Positions 32,838-41,903 are shown, counted from the first letter of the stretch. The stretch: DNA of 60,964 nucleotides from Candidatus Eremiobacterota bacterium (GCA_031082125.1 JAVHLM010000037.1:1-60964); one strand, 5' to 3'. A program made the numbers and translations. Notes: a model not told the origin generated them from the sequence alone.

Positions 32838-33515
32838 ATGTCAAACATTCCCTCCTTCAGAGCCACTCCTCCTCCAGGGCAGGAGCCAGAGCTGCCCCTC
32901 AAGGGGAAAAAGATCTGCCTTGACGCGGGCCACGGCGGGAAGGACGGCGGAGCCCACGGGCCCGCCGGCACCGATGAGAAGGACATGAACCTGGCGGTTT
33001 CCCTCAAGACCAAGGCTGACCTGGAAAAATGCGGCGCCGAGGTGATTCTCACGCGGGGAGACGACACCTTTATCTCTCTCCATGACAGGACAGAGATTGC
33101 TGAGAAGGAAGGGTGCGATATCTTTGTCTCGACGCATTTCAACTCGGCGGCGAAGAAAAAGCGCCTGGCCGAGGGCACCGAAACCTTCTGGTACACCAAG
33201 GGTGACAGCGAGGACAAGAAGCTCGCCACGGAGCTCCAGACCAACCTGGTCCAGACAATAGGGCTCAAGGACAGGGGCGTCAAGCAGGCGGGCTTCCAGG
33301 TCCTCCGTGAAGCCGATATGCCCGCGGCCCTCATAGAGCCTGCCTTTATCAGCAACCCCTCGGAAGAAGCGCTCGTTGTGGATTCCGCTTTCCAGGAAAA
33401 GATAGCGCTCGCCGTCACCAAGGGCATCCTGGGATTCTTCGGCTGCCCTGTTCCCCCATCCCTCAATCCCGGCCCTGATCCCGGCCCTGGGCCTGGTCCT
33501 GGGCCTGGACAATGA
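32838..33515 (+). CDS. N-acetylmuramoyl-L-alanine amidase (Amidase_3) without signal peptide
   Basis: Of two in-frame ATGs (32817 and 32838) the second has GGGAG about ten bases upstream. The Amidase_3 fold is clear: KKICLDAGHGGKDGG with the first zinc His, the helix with TKADLEKCGAEVILTR, then VSTHFNSA with the second His, and a final Glu in ALIEPAFISNPSEE. The enzyme should release the stem peptide from MurNAc. There is no Sec signal; the N-terminus is a short Pro-rich stretch. The C-terminus is a PGPGPG tail that reads into the next gene with a four-base ATGA overlap. Cytosolic location or export by a non-Sec route are both possible. Confidence 0.85.
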   Translation: MSNIPSFRATPPPGQEPELPLKGKKICLDAGHGGKDGGAHGPAGTDEKDMNLAVSLKTKADLEKCGAEVILTRGDDTFISLHDRTEIAEKEGCDIFVSTHFNSAAKKKRLAEGTETFWYTKGDSEDKKLATELQTNLVQTIGLKDRGVKQAGFQVLREADMPAALIEPAFISNPSEEALVVDSAFQEKIALAVTKGILGFFGCPVPPSLNPGPDPGPGPGPGPGQ

Positions 33516-35185
33516 TTGTCGGCATCGACATAGGCGGCACCAACACTGATGCCGTCCTTCTCAAAGAGTTCCGCATCGCACGGAAAGTGAAGTCCTCCAA
33601 CGAAAAAGGGGGGATCCTCCCCTCGGTGACCAGCGCCCTGGGAAAGCTCCTGGAAAGCATTGATCCCCGGGAAGTCACAAGGGTCGTCGTGAGCACCACG
33701 CTCTCCACAAATTCCATCGTCGAGGGGCGCCTTGAGGAGGCCGGCATGATAGTCGCCGGCGGCCCCGGCCTCGATGCCTCGCTCTTCTCCTGCGGCAGCA
33801 ATTTCCACCTCGTCAAGGGAGCCCTTGATCACCGCGGGCGGGAGCTTCTTCCCCTCGATGAGGATGCAGTGAAAAAGGCCCTCGGGTCCATAAAAGATGC
33901 AGGAGGCTCTTCCCTTGGGACCGTTACAAAGTTTTCCACGAGAAACCCCTCCCATGAGCTTGCCATCAGGGAACTCTCAGGAAGAGTCTTCCCCTTTGTC
34001 TCCATGGGCCATCTTCTCTCGGGCACCCTCAATTTTCCCCGGAGAATTGCCACAGCCTTTCTCAATGCCTCCGTATGGCGCCTTCACAGGGAATTCACAG
34101 AGGGGCTGGAGAAGGCGGCGAAAGGAATCGGCATCACGGCTCCCCTCTTTGTGCTGAAAGCCGATGGCGGCACCATGAAGCTCGATGCTTCATCGGAGGT
34201 CCCTGTATATACCATTCTCTCTGGCCTTGCGGCAAGTATCATGGGACTCCTGGCCCTTACAGAAGAAAAATCCTTTCTCGGCCTCGATATGGGAGGCACC
34301 ACTACCGACATTTCCCTTTTTCACAAGGGATCGCCCCTCTTTCAGCCCCATGGCATCACTCTCGGAGGGCACCTGACCCTCGTGCGGGGCCTGCTTTCCC
34401 AGTCAATAGGCATAGGAGGCGACAGCGAAGTCACCTTCGAGGGCCCCTGCTTCAAAGTGGGCCCCTTGAGAAAGGGCCTGCCCATGTGCCTGGGAGGGCC
34501 TGCCCCTGCCCTTACCGACGCCCTCATGGCCGGGGGCGCGGCAGCCCCCGGGTCAAGGGAGAAAGCACAGGAAGCGATGGCACGCCTGGCCGGTGCAGCA
34601 TCCCTCTCTCCCGATGAGACGCCGCAGAAGATCATAAGGCAGGCAGCCTCTCATATCGCCGCCGCGGCAAGGACTCTTGTCAATGATGTCAATTCACGGC
34701 CCGTCTACACGATTCATGAACTTATAAAGGGCGAGCACATCATCCCTGAATCCGCTGTCGCAGTGGGAGGTCCCGCGGAAGCAATGGCTCCTTGGCTTGA
34801 GGAAGCCCTTGGGATGCCGGTCCTCACGCCGCGGCACTTCGAGGTGGCCAATGCCCTTGGCGCTTCCCTGGCGCGCATTACGGCAGAGATCACCCTTATA
34901 GCCGATACTGAGAGAGGTTACGCGGCCATCGCCGAGGACGGATTTTATGGACCAGTGGAGCGGGGCGCCAGGCTCAGGGAAATGGAGGAGCTTGCAGCCT
35001 CCGCTCTTGTGAAAAAAGCCATTGCGCGGGGAGCTTCCGAAAGCGATGTCACTCCGGACTTCTTGGAATCCCAGGAGTTCTCGATGGTGAGGGGATACTC
35101 CACGGCGGGCAGAACCATCAGGGTCATGGTGCAGACAAGGCCGGGCCTCACGGGCTCACTGATCAAGGAGGAGAGCCCATGCTGA
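33512..35185 (+). CDS. hydantoinase/oxoprolinase-family (HyuA-like) ATPase
   Basis: The N-terminal Hydant_A_N region starts at once with IVGIDIGGTNTDAVLL, followed by VVVSTTLSTNSIVEG. The hydantoinase A core has FLGLDMGGTTTDISLF (second phosphate loop) and QSIGIGGDSEV. A conserved AAARTLVNDVNSRPVYTIHE segment lies near residue 390. The length of 557 residues is shorter than single-chain oxoprolinases but usual for stand-alone HyuA homologues. Family members open cyclic amides such as hydantoin or 5-oxoproline with ATP, but no HyuB partner is present here. It overlaps the amidase gene by four bases and the deacetylase-like gene by seven, so all three are translationally coupled, which hints at a joint role on a wall-derived or polyamine-like amide. 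Confidence 0.8.
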   Translation: MIVGIDIGGTNTDAVLLKEFRIARKVKSSNEKGGILPSVTSALGKLLESIDPREVTRVVVSTTLSTNSIVEGRLEEAGMIVAGGPGLDASLFSCGSNFHLVKGALDHRGRELLPLDEDAVKKALGSIKDAGGSSLGTVTKFSTRNPSHELAIRELSGRVFPFVSMGHLLSGTLNFPRRIATAFLNASVWRLHREFTEGLEKAAKGIGITAPLFVLKADGGTMKLDASSEVPVYTILSGLAASIMGLLALTEEKSFLGLDMGGTTTDISLFHKGSPLFQPHGITLGGHLTLVRGLLSQSIGIGGDSEVTFEGPCFKVGPLRKGLPMCLGGPAPALTDALMAGGAAAPGSREKAQEAMARLAGAASLSPDETPQKIIRQAASHIAAAARTLVNDVNSRPVYTIHELIKGEHIIPESAVAVGGPAEAMAPWLEEALGMPVLTPRHFEVANALGASLARITAEITLIADTERGYAAIAEDGFYGPVERGARLREMEELAASALVKKAIARGASESDVTPDFLESQEFSMVRGYSTAGRTIRVMVQTRPGLTGSLIKEESPC

Positions 35186-36492
35186 AATCACCGAAAAAAA
35201 TGGCTCTCGTCTTCTTCCCGGCCTATGACTGGGCCATAAGCCCCACGCACCCGGAGAGAGAGGAGCGCCTCCTCTACACCCAGGACCAGATAGCCGAGGA
35301 AGGCCTCCTGGACATCGAGGGGATCAGGGAATACCGGCCCGACATCGCCGTGGAACGGGACGTGGAGCGTGTCCATTTCTGCGTGCCCGATGTAAAGAGC
35401 AGGACCACGGAGTCCCACATGATCTCCGCAGGCGGCGCCATCAAGGCGGCAAAGCTTGTATTGAGCCACGAGGCTGACTGTGCCTTTGCCCTGGTGCGTC
35501 CCCCGGGGCACCACTCAATGCGCGTCGTCCACGGGAACAGGGGCTTCTGCAACATCAACATTGAAGCCATCATGATAGAGTATATCCGCGATGCCTTCGG
35601 CGTGGACAGGGTCGCCGTCGTGGACACGGACTGCCACCACGGCGACGGCACCCAGGACATCTACTGGCATGATCCCGACACCCTTTTCATCTCTCTCCAC
35701 CAGGACGGGAGAACCCTCTACCCGGGGTCAGGCTTCATCGACGAGCTTGGCGGCCTGGGCGCCTATGGCACAACCCTCAACGTGCCCCTCCCCCCCTTTA
35801 CGTCCGACGACGGTTACCTCTACGTGATGGATCACCTGGTATTGCCCGTCCTTGAGGAATTCAGGCCCGAGATCATTGTCAACTCAGCGGGGCAGGACAA
35901 CCATTACTCCGATCCCATCACGAACATGATGCTCACGGCACAGGGCTACGCGGAGCTGAACAGAAAGCTATCCCCCCACATCGCCGTGCTGGAGGGGGGC
36001 TATTCCATCGAGGGAGCCCTCCCTTACGTAAATACGGGGATTATCCTCGCCATGGCGGGGATGGACTTCTCTCATGTGAAGGAGCCTGACAGGGACCTGC
36101 AGTCCTTCAAGCCCCAGAGAGAAATCATGGACTACTGCAGGGAGCTCTGCGGGAAACTGACGGTCCTCTGGGAGCACCGCAGGGAAAATGCGGTGAGGCT
36201 CCGGGGCGTAAACCGTTATGATGAGCAGGCCCGCACCATATTCTACGACACCGACGGCATCACTGAATATCAGCAGGAAAGACTGCGCCTCTGCGGAGAC
36301 TGCCCGGGGTCCTGGGTCATAGACTCGTCGTCTGCCGAAACCGGGTACCGTATCCGCGCCGTGCACGTCCCGCGCAAATCCTGCCCCGACTGCAGGAAAG
36401 AGGCTCTCGGACATTTCCAGGGTGCTTCGAAGAGTGACTTCGACAGGGTCTTCCTCCAGGACCGCCAGGATAAAATCTTTGAAACCAGGTGA
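35179..36492 (+). CDS. histone-deacetylase-superfamily amidohydrolase
   Basis: AAGGAGG before the ATG, inside the end of the preceding gene. The HDAC-superfamily active site is intact: RPPGHHSM with the two active-site His, DTDCHHGDGTQD with a zinc Asp and His, SAGQDNHYSDP with the second zinc Asp, and EGGYSIEGAL with the Gly-Gly-Tyr loop. Bacterial relatives deacetylate acetylpolyamines or act in acetoin metabolism. The last 75 residues are an addition with CGDCPGSW and CPDCRKEA, which could form a zinc ribbon. Co-translation with the HyuA-like protein and a wall amidase is unusual. Confidence 0.88.
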   Translation: MLKSPKKMALVFFPAYDWAISPTHPEREERLLYTQDQIAEEGLLDIEGIREYRPDIAVERDVERVHFCVPDVKSRTTESHMISAGGAIKAAKLVLSHEADCAFALVRPPGHHSMRVVHGNRGFCNINIEAIMIEYIRDAFGVDRVAVVDTDCHHGDGTQDIYWHDPDTLFISLHQDGRTLYPGSGFIDELGGLGAYGTTLNVPLPPFTSDDGYLYVMDHLVLPVLEEFRPEIIVNSAGQDNHYSDPITNMMLTAQGYAELNRKLSPHIAVLEGGYSIEGALPYVNTGIILAMAGMDFSHVKEPDRDLQSFKPQREIMDYCRELCGKLTVLWEHRRENAVRLRGVNRYDEQARTIFYDTDGITEYQQERLRLCGDCPGSWVIDSSSAETGYRIRAVHVPRKSCPDCRKEALGHFQGASKSDFDRVFLQDRQDKIFETR

Positions 36493-36609
36493 GCATCTGG
36501 TAGAGAGCGGACCGGGGCCTCACACGAAAGGTGCGGGTGCTTTGCCGCAAGAGGAAATGGGGCCGGCGGGGAGAATTCTGTCAATATGACCGGTAAAGGA
36601 GAGTGCCCC

Positions 36610-37692
36610 ATGAAAAAGAGCTTTCTTGTTCCATTCACTGCAGTGATGATTTTCAGCCTTTCATGTATAGTGCTTGTCACCGCGTTATGCGGCCCTGCCT
36701 CTGCCGACCGCGGCTCCTTTGTGCTGAGGCCGCCGACGATGAAGGAGAACATCGATGTCTTCGATGCGGGCCAGAAGGCCATAATATGCTGGAGAAACGG
36801 CGAGGAGCTCATGATCCTCTCTACCGACAAATATGCAAGCGCCAAGTCAAAGGTGCTTGAGTTCATGCCCCTCCCCTCGAAGCCGTCGCGCGTCGAGGAG
36901 GCAAAGGAGGAGGTTTTCCAGGGGATAGCCCGCCTTATCTCAAACCATCGCCCGGCAGTTCCAGAAGGGAAGTCCCCTGGCCGTGCACTTGAAAGTGCAC
37001 AGAAAGATTCATCCCATGAGCCTTCCGTGGAAATTGTCTTTCACAAGAAGATCGGAGCCCACGACATCAATATCGCAAAAATCAATCATCTTGACGGCTT
37101 TGGCGAGTGGGTCAAAAAGTTTTACACGATGAATCAGCTCCAGTATATGCCGGAAGACGTGGCGCGCCTGCATCCCCTTGTAAAAGACTACCTTGACCGG
37201 GGCTATTCCTATTATGTCTTTGACGTGATAGAGCTCACCACGGAAAAGCGCTCCATCGCCCCTATCCTGTATCAGTTCAAGAGCCCCTCCCTCTACTTCC
37301 CCCTGAAGGTCACCACCCTCTCCGAAGGCGACACCGACGTGGCCCTCTACCTCTTCACCCCTTCCAGGACCGACATCTGGGGCACCGGTACAGGCTTCAA
37401 ATCAGGATTTTACACCTTCTCCGGGAAGGCGGATTATGCCCATCCCATCAAGTTCCAGGTGAGCCCCTTGGAGATAAAGGCCGTATCCGATGAGATAGTG
37501 AAATTCATGGCGCCCGGCTATACCGGCGAGAAGGCGCCGGGAAAGCCGCAGACGGCGACCTACGGTGATGACGAAGCCATGAAGAGAATAACCCGTGAAG
37601 ATAAGGAGCGCCCCTGGTTCTCGACGGCAAAGTTCACCGGCTCGACCAAGAAGCTCACCAGGGATTTCCTGCTGAAGCCTCGCAGCAGATAG
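36610..37692 (+). CDS. secreted protein of unknown function
   Basis: The ATG at 36610 has AAAGGAGA eight bases upstream and begins a Sec signal peptide (MKKSFLVPFTAVMIF ... ALCGPASADRG); eight codons of upstream frame are excluded for that reason. The mature part is about 325 residues, mixed alpha/beta, with no motif I recognise. Visible features are paired Leu/Pro-rich strands such as PSLYFPLKVTTLSEGDTDVALYLFTPS and a Lys/Glu-rich end. The LYFPLKVT..SEG..DV.L phrase resembles predicted periplasmic DUF2330-type proteins ('YP..it....g.t.v.lyll.'), but I would not assign that with confidence. It converges with the phospholipase D gene 30 bases away. Confidence 0.65.
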   Translation: MKKSFLVPFTAVMIFSLSCIVLVTALCGPASADRGSFVLRPPTMKENIDVFDAGQKAIICWRNGEELMILSTDKYASAKSKVLEFMPLPSKPSRVEEAKEEVFQGIARLISNHRPAVPEGKSPGRALESAQKDSSHEPSVEIVFHKKIGAHDINIAKINHLDGFGEWVKKFYTMNQLQYMPEDVARLHPLVKDYLDRGYSYYVFDVIELTTEKRSIAPILYQFKSPSLYFPLKVTTLSEGDTDVALYLFTPSRTDIWGTGTGFKSGFYTFSGKADYAHPIKFQVSPLEIKAVSDEIVKFMAPGYTGEKAPGKPQTATYGDDEAMKRITREDKERPWFSTAKFTGSTKKLTRDFLLKPRSR

Positions 37693-37722
37693 GAGGAGGG
37701 AGCGCCATCCCGGCAGGATGCC

Positions 37723-40083
37723 TCATCCCTGGGGTTCCCGGCCGGCCCGGAGATTTTGGAGGTTCCTCCATGAGGGAAGCGAAGCCCTCATGGAATCAAG
37801 CTCTTGAGCGGTGAAGCACTTCAGGATGGCATAGCCGCTATCTTCGCCGCCGGCCACCCGGCCCGCCACTCTCTCCCGGATTCCCTTATCTGAGGATGCC
37901 GCGCTGATCTTCGCCCCTATCTCTTTCTCGTATTCCTCGATGGATTCGCAGAACTCCCGCACCAGCTTTGTGCGGTAGCGGTCGGTCTTCTGCTCCCTGT
38001 CGTCGCCCTGGTAGTCTTCGTAACGGCGCGCCGCCGGTATTTTTGTATTGATGCCTATGGCCTCGCGCTTCCACATCGCGTCGTAGTCGCGCACCACTTC
38101 GGCCTGCTTCTCCATGCTCCCGGGGTCATCCTCGTTGAAATAGACGATATCGTTTACTTCCCAGTTGTTGCGGAGCCCCTTGGCAGAGAAGTTGGTGCTC
38201 CCCGTGAGAATCATCTTGTCAGTAATGATGAGCTTGCTGTGATTCTTCCTGTCATGGGCGGGGCTGGTCCTGTCAAGGAGCGACCACTTCACCTCGACGC
38301 CGCCGTCTTCAAGGCGCTTGTAAGCTGCCTCGTTCGGGGTGCCCCCGTACCCGTAAAGGCCTGGATCCATGATGACCTGCACCTGGAACTTCTCACCCCG
38401 GGCCTCTTTTTCACGCTTCTTCTCGATGAGGAGCTTCGCCATGTCATCATTGAGTACGAAGGCCGACACCTTGATGAATTTCTCGGCTGAAGCGATTGAG
38501 TTGAGGACCAGGGCCTGGCGCTCGACGCCCGAGCTTCCCACGGCGAGGACATCCTTTGCCCTTGCTCCGTCCTCTACAGTGCCTTCCGGCGGAGCGCTGT
38601 CAGAGAAAGCGGCGACATTCTTCTTCTTGCTTATGCGAGCCACTGTTGACTCAACGCTGGAGGCCAGCAGCTCCTTACCGGCCTCGGTGAGCTTCACGCT
38701 CTTCCCGCCGCCCGAAACCAGGAAATCTCTCACGTCAATGGTGGAGACCCTCCCGTCGCCGTCGGTATCGGGGAACTCCCCCAGCATCGCCGGCTTGATG
38801 CCTCCCTGCTTTGCCGCCGCGAGAAGCTTTTCGACGCGCCCGGAACGGCTCTCGGCTTCTGTAAGCCCTGCGCGGGAGCCGTAGAACGACGAGAGCATGC
38901 TTTCAAACCCGAACTTCGAGAGCGACACCGAGGTCTCTTCGTCCCTCAGCAGCTCAAGCTGATTGCCGTAAATATCCTCGAGGGACTTTCCCGCCGAGGT
39001 GGCGGCATCTTCCCTGAACTCCTCTCCCAGCTTCTTGGCCGCAGGGCCCCTTATGGCCATGCCGAAATCTATGTTCTCGCCGGAGCCCTCGTTGGCGTTC
39101 ATGCCGCCGAAGACGACCTCCTCCCCTACCCTGAAGATCTTGCGGTGCATTATCTCGTCTCGGCCTCCGAGCTGCTCCCTGTTGGGATAGAGAGTGACGG
39201 CCATGTCCCTTTCTTCGTTGTCCCTCAGAAGCTGCTCCACCGTCGAGGCACGGACCGCGAGAGAGGTGCCGTCAAAGCTCTTCTTCCCCGTCCCCTGGAG
39301 GTGGCCGGGGTCAAGCACGACGCGGACCTTTGCGCCTGCCTGCGCGGCGCAGGTCAGGCGCCCTATCATCGCGGGGCTGCTCATCTCGTAATATTCCGCG
39401 TCTATCTCGACAGGCTTTCCCTCTTGTACGGGCTCCTTCACGGCCCTGTCAAGGAGGGACATCTTCCTTGCCCAGATATCTCCCCTCATGAGAGGCGTGG
39501 TCTCGTTGCCCTGAAGCTTCATGGCGGAGCCCGGGCTGTTCAGATCCCCGGCAAGCTTCAGTATCTCCCGCATCTCCCCGGCGGGGACCTGGGTCTCCCT
39601 GAAATAATGCTCATAGGTCGCGGGAATCTCTCCGCCCTGCCCGGCGGCAATCTGCTCCCACTGCGTGGTCCTGTGATTTTTTCTTATTCCCTCGAGGGAA
39701 TCTTTCACTCCCGCCTCGGCGAGGCTGATCCATTCAAGTCTTTTCCTGTCGGAGGGAGCAATGTTTTTCCACTCAGTGGAGGTAATCTCGCCATGGAGCT
39801 CCTTGAGCTCCCTTCTTATGGCTTTAAGCTCCTCCTCGCTTGCCCTGAAGCCCCTGGCCTGTTTCAGCTCCTCGACAGTATCCTTCACATCGCCCAGGTT
39901 GAAGGTTTTCTGCTTCACAAGGGAAAGCATTTTTTCAGGGTCCATGAGAGCGGGCTTCCCCTCTCCTGACTCATAGGCGTCGGCCTGGGGCTCCTCGTTT
40001 TCCTTCTCGAGCTTCTTTTCTTTGTCCTTGATGACGCCCTGGTCTGCTACCAGGTGGACAAAACGGGTGTCATTGATTTTCAT
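37723..40083 (-). CDS. phospholipase D-like protein with an EF-hand and no signal peptide
   Basis: This 786-residue protein has two PLD half-sites: MHRKIFRVGEEVVFGGMN (His near 313) and NHSKLIITDKMILTGSTNFS (His near 615), both with the H-x-K pattern and the following Gly-Gly/Ser-Thr-Asn. Between them lies DTDGDGRVSTIDVRDF, a canonical EF-hand calcium loop near residue 438. The first 130 residues are highly charged and probably helical. A Sec signal is missing. PLD enzymes hydrolyse phosphodiester bonds in phospholipids or DNA; Ca2+ binding could couple activity to arrival in another compartment. The ribosome site is a G7 tract four bases before AGCC-ATG. The metallopeptidase gene lies 15 bases upstream on the same strand, so the two form a pair. 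Confidence 0.8.
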   Translation of the reverse strand: MKINDTRFVHLVADQGVIKDKEKKLEKENEEPQADAYESGEGKPALMDPEKMLSLVKQKTFNLGDVKDTVEELKQARGFRASEEELKAIRRELKELHGEITSTEWKNIAPSDRKRLEWISLAEAGVKDSLEGIRKNHRTTQWEQIAAGQGGEIPATYEHYFRETQVPAGEMREILKLAGDLNSPGSAMKLQGNETTPLMRGDIWARKMSLLDRAVKEPVQEGKPVEIDAEYYEMSSPAMIGRLTCAAQAGAKVRVVLDPGHLQGTGKKSFDGTSLAVRASTVEQLLRDNEERDMAVTLYPNREQLGGRDEIMHRKIFRVGEEVVFGGMNANEGSGENIDFGMAIRGPAAKKLGEEFREDAATSAGKSLEDIYGNQLELLRDEETSVSLSKFGFESMLSSFYGSRAGLTEAESRSGRVEKLLAAAKQGGIKPAMLGEFPDTDGDGRVSTIDVRDFLVSGGGKSVKLTEAGKELLASSVESTVARISKKKNVAAFSDSAPPEGTVEDGARAKDVLAVGSSGVERQALVLNSIASAEKFIKVSAFVLNDDMAKLLIEKKREKEARGEKFQVQVIMDPGLYGYGGTPNEAAYKRLEDGGVEVKWSLLDRTSPAHDRKNHSKLIITDKMILTGSTNFSAKGLRNNWEVNDIVYFNEDDPGSMEKQAEVVRDYDAMWKREAIGINTKIPAARRYEDYQGDDREQKTDRYRTKLVREFCESIEEYEKEIGAKISAASSDKGIRERVAGRVAGGEDSGYAILKCFTAQELDSMRASLPSWRNLQNLRAGREPQG

Positions 40084-40087
40084 GGCT

Positions 40088-40094
40088 CCCCCCC
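40088..40094 (-). promoter_or_regulatory. G7 homopolymer ribosome site of the phospholipase D gene
   Basis: Seven G (minus strand) followed by AGCC and the ATG. See the matching tracts before the metallopeptidase and the acidic coiled-coil genes. Confidence 0.6.
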
Positions 40095-40098
40095 TTAA

Positions 40099-41700
40099 TC
40101 AATTCCCGCGGGCGCGGGCAAGCAGCTTCTCCACATAACTGTAAAGGCCTGGATCGAGCTTCTTGAGGGTCTCTCTTTCCCTGTCACTCCCGAGATAAAG
40201 ACGGGTCCCTTCGGCAAAGTATTCGGAAGGATCCTTTGCCGCATAGTCGCTCCACACGAGGGAGCGGTCGCCCTGGCCCAGGCTCTCTGCTCCTCCCCCG
40301 CCGGTGGACATACCCATGTTCATCATATCCGCGGTATTCATGAGGCCTGTCCTTCTCTTGTAATCATCATAAATCTTCCGCAGCGCAGGATCATTCGTTG
40401 TCGCTGAAAGAGGGCTGTTCCTGTCCTGATCGGGCACAAGCATGTCATCGAGGGCATGGGCCATTTCATGGCGGGCCGTTCCCAGACCGCTGAGGCTCCC
40501 GCCGCCTCCAAGGTCCGTCTCCCTGAGTGTGATCCTCTTTTCCCGCTCCTGGTAGAGGCCCCTCGCCGTGCGGGGCCACCCTCCCGGTGCCTGAGGGCCC
40601 GTGTGGTCGAGCACATCGATGCGCACGCCTTGTTTTTCCAGGGCTTCCAGAGTCTTGAGGTCGTACCGCGAGAGGGCCGCGGTGAGGTTATAACGCTGTT
40701 CCTCGGTGAGGGCTCTTGTCCCACCGCTGTTATCCTTGAAAGAGGCCAACCTGTCCACGATCTTCCCGTAATCGGCCATTGACGGGTCAGCGGGCCTCGT
40801 TTCCGTCACTTCGCCTCTCGCATTGAGGTGTCTCGTGCTGCCGTCAGAAGCCGCGACGGTGGTTCTTATGGTTTTTCCTTCACGGTCCTGCTCCTGCTCT
40901 GTCACGTTTCCCCGGGCATCCACGGTATAGATGGTTTTGGTCTCGCGGTAAAGATCTCTGTACTCAATTTTGCTGCCATCCCTGAATATTGCGTATTTCT
41001 TGGAGCTGTCATAGTAAGACATCCTGTTCCCGTCATCAGAGCGGATGAAGGATCTGTGGGCATGACCCTGAAAGGGGTCCAGGCCGGAACCTGTTGAGCC
41101 TGTCATCACCTGCGCAAGCTGTGCCTGAGAGGTCAGCTCCTCTGAAAGCTCAAGGATTCTGGTTTCACCGTTTTCATGCTTCCTCTCAAGGATTCTCGAC
41201 GGGCCGAAATCCGGGTCACCACTCGTCACGAGGCGCTGGAGGGTGGCATAGCGGGCCTTGATCTCCCTGTTCTCACTGTTATCGTCAGTGTTTCTCGTAA
41301 AGGGAAGGGGCTGAGGGGCTTCCAGTGCCGCGAGGCCTGCGGGACCTGCCACCATGGCGGCCCCCGTTCTTTGCGCATCAGTGGCTGAAGGCTGCGGTGC
41401 CGCTGGAGCCTGCGAGGAAGGTGGCTCCTGTGAAGCATCCTCATCAATCGAGGTGCCGGTGCCTGCCAGTGATGCCAGATCGGGAAAAGCAGTGCCATAA
41501 CGGAGGGACTCGATGTGACCGAGGGCTCCGTCCATATAGGCGGTGCGCCGAAATGCCTCCTCAACGGTGAGGCCTTCGTCGGAAGGCTGAACAGCATCAT
41601 CTTGGCGCTCCGTGCGCCCGGCGCGCCTGCTCTGCAGGACATTGATCTGTTCCTGGAATGACAGTCCCCGGGCCTGGATCTCGTGAATATCAAAACTCAT
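40099..41700 (-). CDS. anthrax-lethal-factor-like (ATLF/M34-type) zinc metallopeptidase without signal peptide
   Basis: Two adjacent ATGs exist; the second (41700) leaves six bases after the G7 ribosome site. The zinc site TARHEMAHALDDML (HExxH near residue 411) is followed by a downstream WSDYAAKDPSEYFAEGTRLYL segment. That is the arrangement of lethal-factor-like and Pro-Pro endopeptidase domains, in which the last Glu and Tyr complete the metal site. The N-terminal 100 residues are Gln/Arg-rich helices ending in SLRYGTAFPDLAS, a motif shared with the M15 peptidase at 6579-7418. A beta-rich middle part (DSSKKYAIFRDGSKIEY and similar) looks like YD-type strands. No signal peptide. A protein-cleaving toxin or effector is the likely role. 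Confidence 0.75.
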   Translation of the reverse strand: MSFDIHEIQARGLSFQEQINVLQSRRAGRTERQDDAVQPSDEGLTVEEAFRRTAYMDGALGHIESLRYGTAFPDLASLAGTGTSIDEDASQEPPSSQAPAAPQPSATDAQRTGAAMVAGPAGLAALEAPQPLPFTRNTDDNSENREIKARYATLQRLVTSGDPDFGPSRILERKHENGETRILELSEELTSQAQLAQVMTGSTGSGLDPFQGHAHRSFIRSDDGNRMSYYDSSKKYAIFRDGSKIEYRDLYRETKTIYTVDARGNVTEQEQDREGKTIRTTVAASDGSTRHLNARGEVTETRPADPSMADYGKIVDRLASFKDNSGGTRALTEEQRYNLTAALSRYDLKTLEALEKQGVRIDVLDHTGPQAPGGWPRTARGLYQEREKRITLRETDLGGGGSLSGLGTARHEMAHALDDMLVPDQDRNSPLSATTNDPALRKIYDDYKRRTGLMNTADMMNMGMSTGGGGAESLGQGDRSLVWSDYAAKDPSEYFAEGTRLYLGSDRERETLKKLDPGLYSYVEKLLARARGN

Positions 41701-41706
41701 CATCTA

Positions 41707-41713
41707 CCCCCCC
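41707..41713 (-). promoter_or_regulatory. G7 homopolymer ribosome site of the metallopeptidase gene
   Basis: Seven G on the minus strand, six bases before the second ATG of the pair at 41698-41703. The spacing is identical to that of the acidic coiled-coil gene at 13945. Confidence 0.6.
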
Positions 41714-41772
41714 TCTGCGGCGACGATTTTTAATAACACCAATTACTGCTTACATTATTTACTTCTTTCTTT

Positions 41773-41801
41773 AGTATACCTTACTGCAGCTTTCATGTCA
41801 A
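41773..41801 (-). promoter_or_regulatory. near-consensus sigma-70 promoter of the metallopeptidase/phospholipase pair
   Basis: On the minus strand a perfect TTGACA (41796-41801), a 17-bp spacer and TATACT (41773-41778). Transcription would start near 41766, giving a leader of about 65 bases. Confidence 0.88.
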
Positions 41802-41903
41802 TATGGCAAGGTGAGGCTCCTGGGCATCGAAGGCCTTTCATAGCAAGCCCTGGCAGGGAGAACGGTCTCCGCTCTGGCTCATGGCGCTGAGGGCACCCAT
41901 GGG

